64,000 bases of DNA from Halorubrum hochsteinianum (GCF_023702125.1 NZ_CP098415.1:2356001-2420000), one strand, 5' to 3'. Shown: positions 14,829-29,169, counted from the stretch's first letter. The notes: generated from the sequence alone by a model not told the origin. Translations and numbers: made by a program.

Positions 14829-15989
14829 ATGAACTGGTACGCCGTCGACGCCCTCGACCGCGCCATCGACGCGACGCGGCGGTTTCTCTTCCCATTCGAG
14901 GCGGTGCGGTGGGCGAAGCTCGCGTTCCTCGTCCTCGTGATGGCCGGCGGAACGGCCGGCGCGTCGCGAGCCGGCCCGTCCGGTCTCGGCGTTTCCGTCG
15001 CCGGAGTGGGCCTATGGGCCGAGACTTTCCCTGCGGGGGTCGAATCGGTGCCGACCGTGACGAGATCGACGCCGACGGGCGTGGGAACGACTCCGAGCGA
15101 GGTCGAGCGCGTCATCGCCCGGACCGTCGAGCGCGTCGCGGGCCTCGACGACGCGCTGGTGGTCGCGGTCGTCGTCGGGGCGCTGACCGTTGGGGTCGCT
15201 CTCGCCGCGTGTTCGGTCGCGTTTCGACTCGTCTTCTACGACGCGCTCGCGACGAACGAGGTCGCGCTCCGGCGGCCGTTCCGCGCCCGGTTCCGACAGG
15301 CGCTGGGACTCTTCGGCGTCACGGCGGCGCTCGCGACCGCGGCCGCGGTCCCCGCCGTCGTGTTCGCTGTCGCCCTCGACCCCGAGGCGGCCCTCCTGCT
15401 CGGCGTTCCGATCGGTGGTCTCTCCGAGGAGCTCTCAACGTTCGGGGTCGTCGTACTCGGCGGGTTCTGTGCCGTGTTCGCCGCGATCTGCGTTCTCGCG
15501 AGTCGGCTCACGTTCGAACTCGTCTCGCCGACGATGGTCGCCCGGGAGACGGGCGTTCTCGGCGCGTGGCGTCGAGTGTGGTCGTCGGTCCGCGGATCGC
15601 CGCTCGACGTCGTCGTCTACCTCGCGATCCACGCGGTCGTCGCGGCCGGCGTCGGGTTCGTTCAGGCCGTCGCGGTCACGGTCGCGGGCGGCGTCGTCGG
15701 CGCGGTCGCCCTCGTCGCGCTGGTGCTCGCAGCGGTCCCACTCGGCGGACTCGGGGCGCTCGCCGGAACGACCGCGGGCGGCGTCGTCCTCGTCGCAGTG
15801 CTGGGGTGTGCGGTCGCCGCCACCGCGGCCCTCGTGCTTCCGGTGCTGGTGGTGACCCGGACGTATCTGATCAGCTACGAGGTCTCGACGCTCGCCGGTA
15901 TCGACCCGGAGTCAGCCCCGCTGAGATCGTCCCCGCCGGCCCCGAAACCGGTCACGAGCGACGAGCGAGAGCCGGGCGTCGGGAGCTGA
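14829..15989 (+). CDS. Haloarchaeal multi-span membrane protein
   Basis: A 386-residue protein with an amphipathic start (MNWYAVDALDRAIDATRRFLFPFE) followed by about six hydrophobic segments (near ~30-48, 108-135, 160-190, 205-235, 270-300, 310-350). Between the first two lies a Thr/Ser/Gly-rich loop (~50-95). The pattern resembles haloarchaeal DUF-type permease-like proteins that pair with transporters, but no catalytic motif is seen. Function unknown. The start is set by the ATG right after the tandem repeat; the upstream extension of the frame is antisense to the zinc-ribbon gene. Confidence 0.78.
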   Translation: MNWYAVDALDRAIDATRRFLFPFEAVRWAKLAFLVLVMAGGTAGASRAGPSGLGVSVAGVGLWAETFPAGVESVPTVTRSTPTGVGTTPSEVERVIARTVERVAGLDDALVVAVVVGALTVGVALAACSVAFRLVFYDALATNEVALRRPFRARFRQALGLFGVTAALATAAAVPAVVFAVALDPEAALLLGVPIGGLSEELSTFGVVVLGGFCAVFAAICVLASRLTFELVSPTMVARETGVLGAWRRVWSSVRGSPLDVVVYLAIHAVVAAGVGFVQAVAVTVAGGVVGAVALVALVLAAVPLGGLGALAGTTAGGVVLVAVLGCAVAATAALVLPVLVVTRTYLISYEVSTLAGIDPESAPLRSSPPAPKPVTSDEREPGVGS

Positions 15990-16064
15990 TCGGATCGTCG
16001 AACGTCGAATTACATATTCGACACCATGGATAGCTTTTTACTCCGTTCATGAATGGAGAGAGGC

Positions 16065-18317
<2,253 letters not shown>

Positions 18318-18378
18318 GCGCGTCGCGTCCGTCGCTACAACCGCGCGTCCCTCGAACAGTGAAGGTTGTTTTGCTCGG

Positions 18379-18404
18379 AGAGACACACCGTGTTTCCGGT
18401 GAAA
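18379..18404 (-). repeat. ORB-like element 1
   Basis: Read on the minus strand, TTTCACCGGAAACACGGTGT and then GTCTCTCC. Core 18393-18404. The plus strand continues TAGGGG beyond the core, which recalls the G-string of canonical ORBs. Confidence 0.85.
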
Positions 18405-18453
18405 TAGGGGTACAGGTGGGTGTAGGTGCGGCGTTGAGACGGTGTTTGTGTCC

Positions 18454-18494
18454 TTCACAAAACAACAGGTTTTATTAACTAATACTGAGTAAAG
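18454..18494. other. AT-rich putative duplex unwinding element
   Basis: It contains CACAAAACAACAGG and TTTTATTAACTAATACTGAG, the longest AT-rich run in the origin spacer, lying between ORB-like elements 1 and 2. Position and composition fit a DUE; melting itself is inferred. Confidence 0.6.
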
Positions 18495-18540
18495 CTCGCC
18501 AAGCCAATCGGCCAACGATTCGCGTAGAACCGGTCCGGTG

Positions 18541-18565
18541 TTTCACCGGAAACGAGGTCTCCCTC
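18541..18565 (+). repeat. ORB-like element 2
   Basis: TTTCACCGGAAACGAGGTCT followed by CCCTC. Core 18541-18552. Confidence 0.82.
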
Positions 18566-18583
18566 AGTTGGAACGGGCTGACT

Positions 18584-18610
18584 CTACCGAACACCTCATT
18601 TCCGGTGAAA
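18584..18610 (-). repeat. ORB-like element 3
   Basis: On the minus strand TTTCACCGGAAATGAGGTGT then TCGG. Core 18599-18610. It carries T where the others have C after the core. Confidence 0.8.
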
Positions 18611-18864
18611 CGTGGCGGTTTGGTGGCTGTACGTTGTCGTCGCCTCGAGCCAAGTCATGTGTTACTAGCGTTTTGGTTCACTGAGACACCGTGCTATCCA
18701 TCGAATGTCGTCTTCTAGACTCCGTAACTGGGTACTCTTCTCCTCCGGACGTTGGTTTCCACGACCACCGGTGGTGGCCGCAGACTCATCCCCGCGGAAC
18801 CTCATCCGCGTTCGGTCGGCCTTGTAGAACCCTCTGCCCACCCACCCACCCCGCCCGACTCCCG

Positions 18865-18892
18865 TTTCACCGGAAACACGGTGTGTGTCTCG
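18865..18892 (+). repeat. ORB-like element 4
   Basis: TTTCACCGGAAACACGGTGT followed by GTGTCTCG. Core 18865-18876. It matches element 1 over its first 22 bases. Confidence 0.84.
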
Positions 18893-18945
18893 AACACCGA
18901 TTGCCGTTCGGGCCTCTTCAACGCGCGGTGACGAAACGGAACGCA

Positions 18946-18970
18946 TTTCACCGGAAACGCGGTGTCTCCC
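18946..18970 (+). repeat. ORB-like element 5, abutting the orc1 start codon
   Basis: TTTCACCGGAAACGCGGTGT followed by CTCCC. It ends only 2 bases before ATG 18973, so a bound initiator would cover the orc1 transcript start. Autorepression is therefore likely (inference). Confidence 0.84.
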
Positions 18971-18972
18971 TC

Positions 18973-20178
18973 ATGGACGCAGCGGACGACCTCTTCACGA
19001 GAGAGGACCCCATCTTCGCGAACAAGGAGCTCCTCGAGATCAGCCACCTCCCGGGCGAGGGGCGTATCGTCGGTCGCGACGACGAGATCGCCGATCTGGC
19101 GACGGCGGTCAACCCGGCCATCTTCGGGCAGAGCCCGAGCAACGTGCTCATCTACGGGAAGACGGGAACCGGAAAATCGCTGTGTGCGAAGTACGTCTCG
19201 AAGCGGCTCGTCTCGACGGCCAGCGAAGAGGGCGTCACGGCGACGTTCGCTTACGTCGACTGCGCGCAGGACACCACGGAGACGCAGGCGGTCCAGACGA
19301 TCGCCGAAGGGGTCAACGACCCCGAGGAGACCGGCATCAACGTCCCGGACAAGGGGCTTTCGACGTCGACGTACTACAAGCGCCTCTGGCGGATCCTCGA
19401 TCAGCGTTACGACGTCGTCCTGATCCTCCTCGACGAGATAGACAAACTCGACGACGACGCGATCCTGATGCAGCTGTCCCGCGCCGGCGAGGCCGGAAAG
19501 ATCACCGACTGTAAGCTCGGCGTCGTCGGGATCAGCAACAAGATCCAGTACAAAGACCGCATGGACGAACGCGTAAAATCGAGCCTCTGCGAACGCGAGT
19601 TCGTCTTCCCGCCGTACGACGCGAATCAACTCCGGGAGATCATGCAGGCGCGTGCCGACGCGTTCCACGACGATGTCCTCGAACCGTCGACGATCCCCCG
19701 CGCCGCCGCGCTTGCCGCACGCGAACACGGCGACGCCCGGAAAGCGATCGACATCCTCCGGTACGCGGGAGAAATCGCGCAGGCGAACGGCGAACCGACG
19801 GTCCGCGAGGAGTTCGTCACGCAAGCGCGCGAACGAGCGGAGACCGACCGGTTCCGAGAACTCATCCGCGGGTCAACCCCTCACTCGCGGTATGTCCTTC
19901 AGGCGCTCGCGCTGTTGTCGCTCTCGAACGGGCGACAGGACGGGTTCCGAACGAGTCGGGTGTACGAGATATACGAGAACATCTGTCGGCAGGAGGGTTC
20001 CGACAGCCTCTCGCTCCGACGTGTCCGCGATCTCCTGAAGGAACACGCGTTCCTCGACATCATCGAGCAGTCGAAACACAGCGGCGGCAGCGCCGAGGGC
20101 AGCTACACGAAACATCAACTGTTGGAGGACCCGAGCGTCGTGAAAGAGGTTCTCACCGAAGACGACGCGGAAGCGTAA
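18973..20178 (+). CDS. orc1/cdc6: Orc1/Cdc6 replication initiator
   Basis: A 401-residue AAA+ initiator, the normal length. Walker A is GKTGTGKS (~62-69) and Walker B is LILLDEIDKL (~148-157). Sensor 1 is in GVVGISNKIQYKDRMDERV. The lid contains EHGDARKAIDILRYAGEIA. The C-terminal ~110 residues are a winged helix that would read the ORB. It binds origin repeats as an ATP complex and recruits MCM. The ATG right after ORB element 5 gives the family N-terminus MDAADDLFTREDPIFANKELL. An earlier in-frame start at 18691 would run through two origin repeats and is rejected. It is convergent with tbp. Confidence 0.95.
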   Translation: MDAADDLFTREDPIFANKELLEISHLPGEGRIVGRDDEIADLATAVNPAIFGQSPSNVLIYGKTGTGKSLCAKYVSKRLVSTASEEGVTATFAYVDCAQDTTETQAVQTIAEGVNDPEETGINVPDKGLSTSTYYKRLWRILDQRYDVVLILLDEIDKLDDDAILMQLSRAGEAGKITDCKLGVVGISNKIQYKDRMDERVKSSLCEREFVFPPYDANQLREIMQARADAFHDDVLEPSTIPRAAALAAREHGDARKAIDILRYAGEIAQANGEPTVREEFVTQARERAETDRFRELIRGSTPHSRYVLQALALLSLSNGRQDGFRTSRVYEIYENICRQEGSDSLSLRRVRDLLKEHAFLDIIEQSKHSGGSAEGSYTKHQLLEDPSVVKEVLTEDDAEA

Positions 20179-20274
20179 CCCGGCAGTACTGGCCACTCGG
20201 CGTCAGTTCCCCGGTGCGTCGTTACCCTCCGCCAAAACGCGGGGTCCGAACAAACCGATCGATGTGAGACCGCG

Positions 20275-20835
20275 TCAGCCGAGGAGACCGAGTCCTTCGA
20301 TGCGTTCGACAATCTCCTCGACCGCCTCCTCAGCGTCATCGGTGCGCTTGCCACCCGTGATGACGATCTTCCCGCTCCCGAAGAGGAGGATGACCACTTC
20401 GGGCTCGTCCATCCGGTAGACGAGTCCCGGGAACTGCTCCGGCTCGTACTCCACGTCTTCGAGACCGAGGCCGATCGCGAGGGCGTTGAGGTTGAGGTTG
20501 TGCCCGAGATCCGCGCTCGACACGATGTTCTGGACGGTGATCTCCGGGTCGTCCTCGACGGGGATCTGGAGACCCCGGAGCTTCTCGAAGATGATTCCGA
20601 GCGCTTCGTGGACATCGTCGATGCTCTTCGCGCCCGTACAGACGATCTTGCCCGAACGGAAGATGAGCGCGGCCGCCTTGGGCTCTTGGGTCCGGTACAC
20701 GAGGCCGGGGAAGTTGTCGGGGTTGAAGTCCGCGCCCGGGAGGTCCTCCGCGAGCGCCTCCAAATCGAGCTCCTGGCCGATACCCGTCGATGCAACAACG
20801 TTTTGAATCTCGATCGAGTCTGCAGGGTTCGTCAT
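20275..20835 (-). CDS. tbp: TATA-box-binding protein
   Basis: A 186-residue TBP consisting of two direct ~90-residue saddle repeats. The repeats can be aligned by FPGLVYRTQEPKAAALIF and FPGLVYRMDEPEVVILLF, and by SGKIVCTGAK and SGKIVITGGK. It binds TATA boxes and recruits TFB and RNA polymerase. The C-terminus is acidic, typical of archaeal TBPs. Haloarchaea often have several TBPs; only one is in this window, with two TFB genes at 33686 and 54972. It converges on orc1. Confidence 0.97.
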   Translation of the reverse strand: MTNPADSIEIQNVVASTGIGQELDLEALAEDLPGADFNPDNFPGLVYRTQEPKAAALIFRSGKIVCTGAKSIDDVHEALGIIFEKLRGLQIPVEDDPEITVQNIVSSADLGHNLNLNALAIGLGLEDVEYEPEQFPGLVYRMDEPEVVILLFGSGKIVITGGKRTDDAEEAVEEIVERIEGLGLLG

Positions 20836-20861
20836 CGTTCGCTTTTATATGTGGTCCCCTC

Positions 20862-20871
20862 CCTTATAAAC
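20862..20871 (-). promoter_or_regulatory. TATA box of tbp
   Basis: On the minus strand GTTTATAAGGG is centred ~31 bases before the tbp start, fitting a nearly leaderless message. A second AT-rich stretch (TTTTATAT, 20843-20850) is too close to the ATG to be the TATA box. Confidence 0.6.
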
Positions 20872-20880
20872 GCCCGTGGT

Positions 20881-21102
20881 ATAAACAACCGACCGGCTTC
20901 GTAACGATGCTAGCCCGATCGCACGCGCACGCGACAGGTCGAATTTCCTCTCAGAAATTATGACAACTTACGGATGGGTGTGTCCGTGACTTCCGTTCAC
21001 GCGACCCTTCGACCGTCCTCGTTTCACCTTGATACTATGGAGTCTCGACCGATCGATATCTCGCTGATCGTTCCATGAAACCGCATGACGTGGCGAAGAT
21101 GG
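20881..21102. other. Spacer between tbp and the rRNA promoters
   Basis: I see no gene here. Base composition is mixed, without long repeats. It may hold further upstream rRNA promoter copies, but none is clear by eye. Confidence 0.4.
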
Positions 21103-21120
21103 TTCGACGGGGTTAAATAC
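21103..21120 (+). promoter_or_regulatory. rRNA promoter P1
   Basis: TTCGACGGGGTTAAATAC has the upstream TTCGACG box and TATA-like TTAAATA that mark haloarchaeal rRNA promoters. Confidence 0.7.
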
Positions 21121-21199
21121 GACCCGGGCATTCGAAGAAATGCGAGGAGCCCCCGACGCGGGGGCACCGGTCGGCCGCAGACGCGGCCGGTCGAAAGCG

Positions 21200-21222
21200 T
21201 TCCGACGTGCTTAAGTGTATAA
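21200..21222 (+). promoter_or_regulatory. rRNA promoter P2
   Basis: TTCCGACG, then CTTAAGTGTATAAG. It has the same box spacing as P1 about 97 bases upstream, so it is a second tandem promoter. Confidence 0.65.
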
Positions 21223-21429
21223 GCCCGTTCGGTCAATACGCGAAGAACGCATCGCGGACTCGGGCCGTTCAACTCGGCCCGGTTTCGCAGAGTCGGCCTG
21301 TCCGACTCACCCGATGAGGATCGCGCCCCCTGCGCTCCGGCGTAAGCGGCGATCTGATGTGAGCCGTGGTCGTTCGGTGCCATCCAAGCCGCTGGCTGGC
21401 CCCGGACACCACACAGACCAATGTAATGG

Positions 21430-21501
21430 TGTGTCAATCTTCGCTTCCACGAAGTTGACACCCGCCAACACCCCCTTCGAGCCGGGAACCAGGCTCGAAG
21501 G
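21430..21501 (+). other. 16S leader hairpins
   Basis: Two hairpins precede 16S. The first is GTGTCAA...TTGACAC with an inner CTTCG/CGAAG stem (about 21430-21461). The second is CCTTCGAGCC/GGCTCGAAGG (21474-21501), a perfect 10-bp stem ending just before 16S. They probably take part in folding or processing of the precursor. Confidence 0.6.
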
Positions 21502-21507
21502 ATATTC

Positions 21508-22976
<1,469 letters not shown>

Positions 22977-23146
22977 ACCGACCCGAGACCTCCCACACGG
23001 GAGGCTCACCTTAGACCGTTCACCAGAACGGTCACTACTCATTCGCATTGGACTGTGTACCGTCCGCCACCCACCGGCTTGGACACCTCAGAACGACCAT
23101 GGCTCACACAACACGCGAGACACCAAACCTTCCCACCAGGGAAGGT
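22977..23146 (+). other. 16S-tRNA-Ala spacer
   Basis: 170 bases with short inverted repeats (for example CCTCCC/GGGAGG and GACCGTTC/GAACGGTC) likely used in 16S trailer processing. No gene. Confidence 0.6.
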
Positions 23147-23218
23147 GGGCTCATAGCTCAGCGGTAGAGTGCCTCCCTTGCAAGGAGGATGCCCTGGGTT
23201 CGAATCCCAGTGAGTCCA
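23147..23218 (+). tRNA. tRNA-Ala(UGC) in the rRNA spacer
   Basis: A 72-nt tRNA: acceptor GGGCTCA/TGAGTCC, D-arm with TAGCTCAGCGGTAGAG, anticodon stem CTCCC/GGGAG with TGC, and T-arm TGGGTTCGAATCCCA. CCA is not encoded. This is the usual tRNA in the 16S-23S spacer of haloarchaea. Confidence 0.96.
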
Positions 23219-23498
23219 TGTCCGTTCGGTCCGAATCCGTCCCCTTAAGTGGGAGACGCGACTCGGACAGAACACGACGACCGATGCACCATCCCGGGAA
23301 ACCGCGGATGGGAAGGGTTCGACGAACGCCCCGTCACACCCGGGGCGATTCAATGACAACCGTGTATACGTGCGATCCAGACGTCCACTGAACTCATCCG
23401 AGTTCGTGGAACGTCAGTGAACCATATACAGTCGGAATACTCTGACGAGTATTTCTGACACCGTCAGCACTCTCCTTCGAGAGTTGGCTGACACACTA
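23219..23498 (+). other. tRNA-Ala-23S spacer with processing hairpins
   Basis: 280 bases, no gene. AATACTC-TGAC-GAGTATT (~23436-23453) is a perfect 7-bp hairpin. GTCAGCACTCTC pairs with GAGAGT-TG-GCTGAC (23463-23492), interrupted by a 2-base bulge. Both precede 23S and likely guide pre-23S processing. Confidence 0.6.
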
Positions 23499-26404
<2,906 letters not shown>

Positions 26405-26530
26405 ATTGGCGCTGACGCGCCACGACTCGCATGAGTTCAGGCGGTAACTGGATCGCACGATTATACACGGTTGGTATCGGACCACACCGACACAGGAGTC
26501 TCTCTGTGTCTCCGCGCGGAGACATGGAGG
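26405..26530 (+). other. 23S-5S spacer with serial hairpins
   Basis: The hairpins run head to tail: TGGCGC-TGAC-GCGCCA (~26406-26421), GTTGGT...ACCGAC, GACACAG-GAGTCTCT-CTGTGTC, and the 16-base palindrome GTCTCCGCGCGGAGAC (26508-26523). They may be processing elements or remains of a structured RNA. Confidence 0.55.
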
Positions 26531-26557
26531 GTCTCGGTTCAAATCCGAGAGTCGGCA
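26531..26557 (+). pseudogene. tRNA 3'-half-like remnant between 23S and 5S
   Basis: TCTCGG-TTCAAAT-CCGAGA forms a perfect T-arm with the standard TTCAAAT loop. It is followed by AGTCGGC and A, like the 3' side of an acceptor stem plus discriminator. No matching 5' acceptor, D-arm or anticodon arm was found upstream. It looks like the tail of a former tRNA or an intact T-arm mimic. Confidence 0.6.
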
Positions 26558-26679
26558 TGAAGGCGGCCAGAGCGGTGGGGAAACACCCGTACCCATTCCG
26601 AACACGGAAGTTAAGCCCACCAGCGTATCGTGAAGTACTGGAGTGAGCGATCCTCTGGGAACCACGAGTCGCCGCCTCG
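26557..26679 (+). rRNA. rrf: 5S ribosomal RNA
   Basis: About 122 nt. The terminal stem is AGGCGGC/GTCGCCGCCT, with the conserved CCCGTACCCATTCCGAACACGG and AAGTTAAGCCCACC blocks. No tRNA-Cys follows it, unlike in many haloarchaeal operons. Confidence 0.93.
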
Positions 26680-26711
26680 CCATTCATACGAGAGCGAACC
26701 GCTCTCACTTT
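26680..26711 (+). other. Short hairpin after 5S
   Basis: GAGAGCG-AAC-CGCTCTC forms a perfect 7-bp stem just before the terminator; probably 5S trailer processing. Confidence 0.5.
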
Positions 26712-26755
26712 CAGCCCGCGGGCGTAATGCCCGCGGGCTGTTTTCATTTCATTTC
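26712..26755 (+). terminator. rRNA operon terminator
   Basis: A perfect 12-bp GC-rich hairpin (CAGCCCGCGGGC/GCCCGCGGGCTG, 26712-26740, loop GTAAT) is followed by TTTTCATTTCATTTC. This is the strongest terminator-like element in the window. From here to 26920 nothing else is evident. Confidence 0.8.
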
Positions 26756-26920
26756 ACGCACTCGCGAGCCCCGCGCTCGCGATCAACGACCGATCGATAG
26801 TCGCACGGACACCCGAGCCGGTGCCGCTGTGTAGCGGCCTCGACGGCACCGTCGAACGGCGACGGCGTACTCGGTCGCTGGACCGCGAGCGACCGGTGGG
26901 ACCCCGCTCGCGGATAGTCA

Positions 26921-26934
26921 TATCAGTACTGATA
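26921..26934. promoter_or_regulatory. 14-bp palindromic operator candidate
   Basis: TATCAGTACTGATA is a perfect palindrome. It is followed at once by TGATAGTATCA, another short inverted repeat. It lies ~50 bases before ATG 26981, where a regulator controlling that gene could bind. Confidence 0.6.
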
Positions 26935-26980
26935 GTATCATGCGTAAGTTTATGAGTTTTGTCGGTGAAGCTAAGGTATC

Positions 26981-27831
26981 ATGGACGGACCGAACGACGC
27001 CGACGCCACGGTGCGACTGGCCTGTGGAGATCGTCCGTCGGTTCGCGACGGGATCGCCGCGGAGCGGGTGGTGTCGGTGTTGTTCGGGACCGACATCGAG
27101 GCCTGGCGAACGGGGTGGCAGCGGACGGTTGCGGGACCGCCGAGTCGGGAGGCGGTGGTCGACGCGAGCGACGTCGCCCGGAGCGGGGTTGCCTCGTCGA
27201 CGCAGGTCATGGCGAACGAAGGGCTCGCGTACACGGTGCTCGGTCGGGGGGCCGTGAACGAGCGGGTACTCGACGCCGTGGCGTCTCACTTCGACGGCGT
27301 CCCTTCGGGGACGGTCGATCTGGTGATCGACGACCTCGCGCCCGTCGCGGCGCGCAATGGATCCGACTCCGCGGTCGCGTTCGCGGACCGGCTCCTGAAG
27401 CGTTTGAGGGGCGAGCGAATCGGATCGCGCTCGGATTGTCTTCCGGGAGTCCCGTGGAACTGGTGTCTCAAGTCGGTGACGGCGTCGACTCGCTCGTCGG
27501 TACCGACCCCGAGGCGGACGCGGTCGAACTGCTCGCGCGCGAGGACCCGACTACCTTCGGGTACGTCCGTCGGCACTGGGCGGAGGCCAAGCGAGGGATC
27601 GAGGCGTGCGACCGCAACTACCCGCAGTCGAAGCAGGTCCACGCCGCGCTGGCGGATCCCGAGACGACGCCGCGAACGCTCGGCGCGACGCTGTCGGGCT
27701 TGGTGACTCTCGGCGCGTTGGACACGTGGAGCGAGACCGTGGGGCCGACCCGATACGATCTCACCGCGTACCGGCCGGACCGCGCGTGGGCCATCGGCGT
27801 CGCGGTCGAGGCGGGCGGGTCGGACGACTGA
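26981..27831 (+). pseudogene. Haloarchaeal regulator-like protein, frameshifted
   Basis: The start at ATG 26981 reads well to LLKR (~residue 141). At 27400/27401 one G is missing (CTGAAGCGTTT for CTGAAGGCGTTT). The continuation then lies in the next frame: AFEGRANRIALGLSSGSPVELV... to TGA 27831. Joined, the protein is ~283 residues. The N-terminal ~200 look like a degenerate KaiC/RecA-type alpha/beta domain without a P-loop (compare haloarchaeal DUF7504). The last ~85 residues look like a winged helix (TLGATLSGLVTLGAL). As with the 10.1 kb case, one lost base separates it from an intact gene. Function unknown. Confidence 0.75.
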
Positions 27832-27864
27832 GCCGCCGCTCGCGACGCTCTCCCACCCGGTTCG

Positions 27865-28149
27865 TCAGTTGTCCGTCTCGCCGACGCGTTCGAGGTCTGT
27901 CTCCACGACGGTTCCGTCCGGTTCGATTGTCACGCTTCCGAGCGGCGCCGTCTCGCCGGTCTCGTATCGGGCTGCGACCGCCTCCAGGGTCCGGCGGCGG
28001 TCGAGCCGCTCCCACACCGTCTCCGCGACGAGCGACTGGAACGTCTCGGGGTCGGTCCACCCGGCGTCGATGTCGGAGGGGACGCCGACGACGACGCGGA
28101 GTTCCGTCTCGGCGACGCGGATGCCGACGCCGAACGTGTCCGCACACAT
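27865..28149 (-). CDS. Conserved haloarchaeal protein (94 aa)
   Basis: Not recognised as a named family. It starts at ATG 28149 (MCADTFGVGIRV); a TTG upstream at 28176 is less likely. The pattern is beta strand (IRVAETELRVVVGV), helix (DPETFQSLVAETVWERLDRRRTLEAVAARYE), beta (PLGSVTIEPDGTVVETDLERV). It is acidic and soluble. It converges on the preceding frameshifted gene and is divergent from the EamA transporter. Confidence 0.7.
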   Translation of the reverse strand: MCADTFGVGIRVAETELRVVVGVPSDIDAGWTDPETFQSLVAETVWERLDRRRTLEAVAARYETGETAPLGSVTIEPDGTVVETDLERVGETDN

Positions 28150-28281
28150 GGCCCGCGGTTCGAGCCGAGAGGTCAAGTCTCCGTCGCTGCGTCAGTCGGG
28201 CGGTGGGTGTGTTTTTCCGGACCTGCTCGTCCACCACTCGAAACCGGTAAGCGCCCGCCGCTCGAACGGCCGCGAGATCCG

Positions 28282-29169
28282 ATGACTTCGAAGCCGGCGG
28301 TGTCACCGAGCGCGGGACTGGCGGTCGCGGTGGCCGCCGTGAGCGCGGGCGCGATCCTCGTGCGTCTGAGCGACGCGCCGAGCTCGGTCGCCGCGTTCTA
28401 CCGGGTGCTGTTCACTACCCTGCCGCTGGCCTCGGTCGCTGCGTGGCGATACCGCGGCGAGTTCGCCCGGATCCGCTCTCGGGACCTCGCGTTCGCGTCC
28501 CTCTCCGGGGTCGCGCTCGCCGTCCACTTCGCGGCGTGGTTCGAGAGCCTCCGGTGGACCAGCGTCGCGGCGAGCGTGACGCTGGTTCAGGCCCAACCGG
28601 TGTTCGTCGCGCTCGGCGCGTGGCTGTTGTTGCGCGAGCGGGTCACGCGTCGCATGGGCGCGGGTATCGCGGTCGCCGTGGTCGGGATGGCGTCGATGTC
28701 TCTCGGCGATTTCCTCGGCGGCGTGGCGGTCGGTCCCCGTCCACTGTACGGGAACGCGCTCGCGCTGTCTGGTGCGGTCGCCGCCGCGGGCTACGTGCTG
28801 GCGGGACGCTCGTTGCGCCAGCGCATCTCGCTGATCCCCTACGTCACGGTCGTGTACGGCGTCTGCGTGGTCGTACTGTTCGCCTTCGTCCTCGCGGCCG
28901 GGCGTCCGCTCACCGGCTATCCGCCGCGTGAATGGCTGCTGTTCGCCGGGCTGGCGGCGGGGCCGGGGCTGCTCGGCCACACCGTCCTCAACTGGGCGCT
29001 CGCACACCTCGAATCGAGCGTCGTCTCCGTCTCGCTGCTCGGCGAACCGGTCGGCGCGACGCTGCTCGCGTTCGTGTTGCTCTCGGAGGCCCCGACGCCG
29101 GCGACCGTGTCCGGCGGCTGCGTCGTCCTCCTCGGCATCTACGTCACGGCGGCCGCCGACCGCGAGTAG
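28282..29169 (+). CDS. EamA/DMT-superfamily transporter
   Basis: A 295-residue membrane protein with ten predicted helices in two five-helix EamA repeats. The repeats begin at SAGAILVRLSDAPSSVAAFYR and GPRPLYGNALALSGAVAAAGY. LVQAQPVFVALGAWLLLRE and SVSLLGEPVGATLLAFVLL are the matching helix-4 motifs. Members export or import metabolites and amino acids; substrate unknown. It starts at ATG 28282 (MTSKPA). Confidence 0.88.
   Translation: MTSKPAVSPSAGLAVAVAAVSAGAILVRLSDAPSSVAAFYRVLFTTLPLASVAAWRYRGEFARIRSRDLAFASLSGVALAVHFAAWFESLRWTSVAASVTLVQAQPVFVALGAWLLLRERVTRRMGAGIAVAVVGMASMSLGDFLGGVAVGPRPLYGNALALSGAVAAAGYVLAGRSLRQRISLIPYVTVVYGVCVVVLFAFVLAAGRPLTGYPPREWLLFAGLAAGPGLLGHTVLNWALAHLESSVVSVSLLGEPVGATLLAFVLLSEAPTPATVSGGCVVLLGIYVTAAADRE

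Larger units (their letters stand above)
18318..18972. other. Chromosomal replication origin (ORB array and AT-rich segment)
   Basis: This 655-base region has no gene. It holds five copies of the exact 12-mer TTTCACCGGAAA or its complement, each followed on its own strand by a YRMGGT-type extension. They are arranged minus, plus, minus, plus, plus and lie directly before orc1/cdc6. Between the first two repeats, which point away from each other, is an AT-rich tract (18454-18494). Archaeal origins have this layout: ORBs bound by Orc1 flank a duplex unwinding element and sit beside the cognate initiator gene. ACCACCGGTGGT (18764-18775) is an extra perfect palindrome. Confidence 0.9.

Noticed and set aside
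18691-18972. N-terminal extension of orc1 back to 18691
   Set aside because: It would run through ORB elements 4 and 5, and the family N-terminus starts at 18973.
26470-26557. Full-length type II tRNA before 5S
   Set aside because: No D-arm, anticodon arm or pairing 5' acceptor could be drawn; only the 3' part is convincing.
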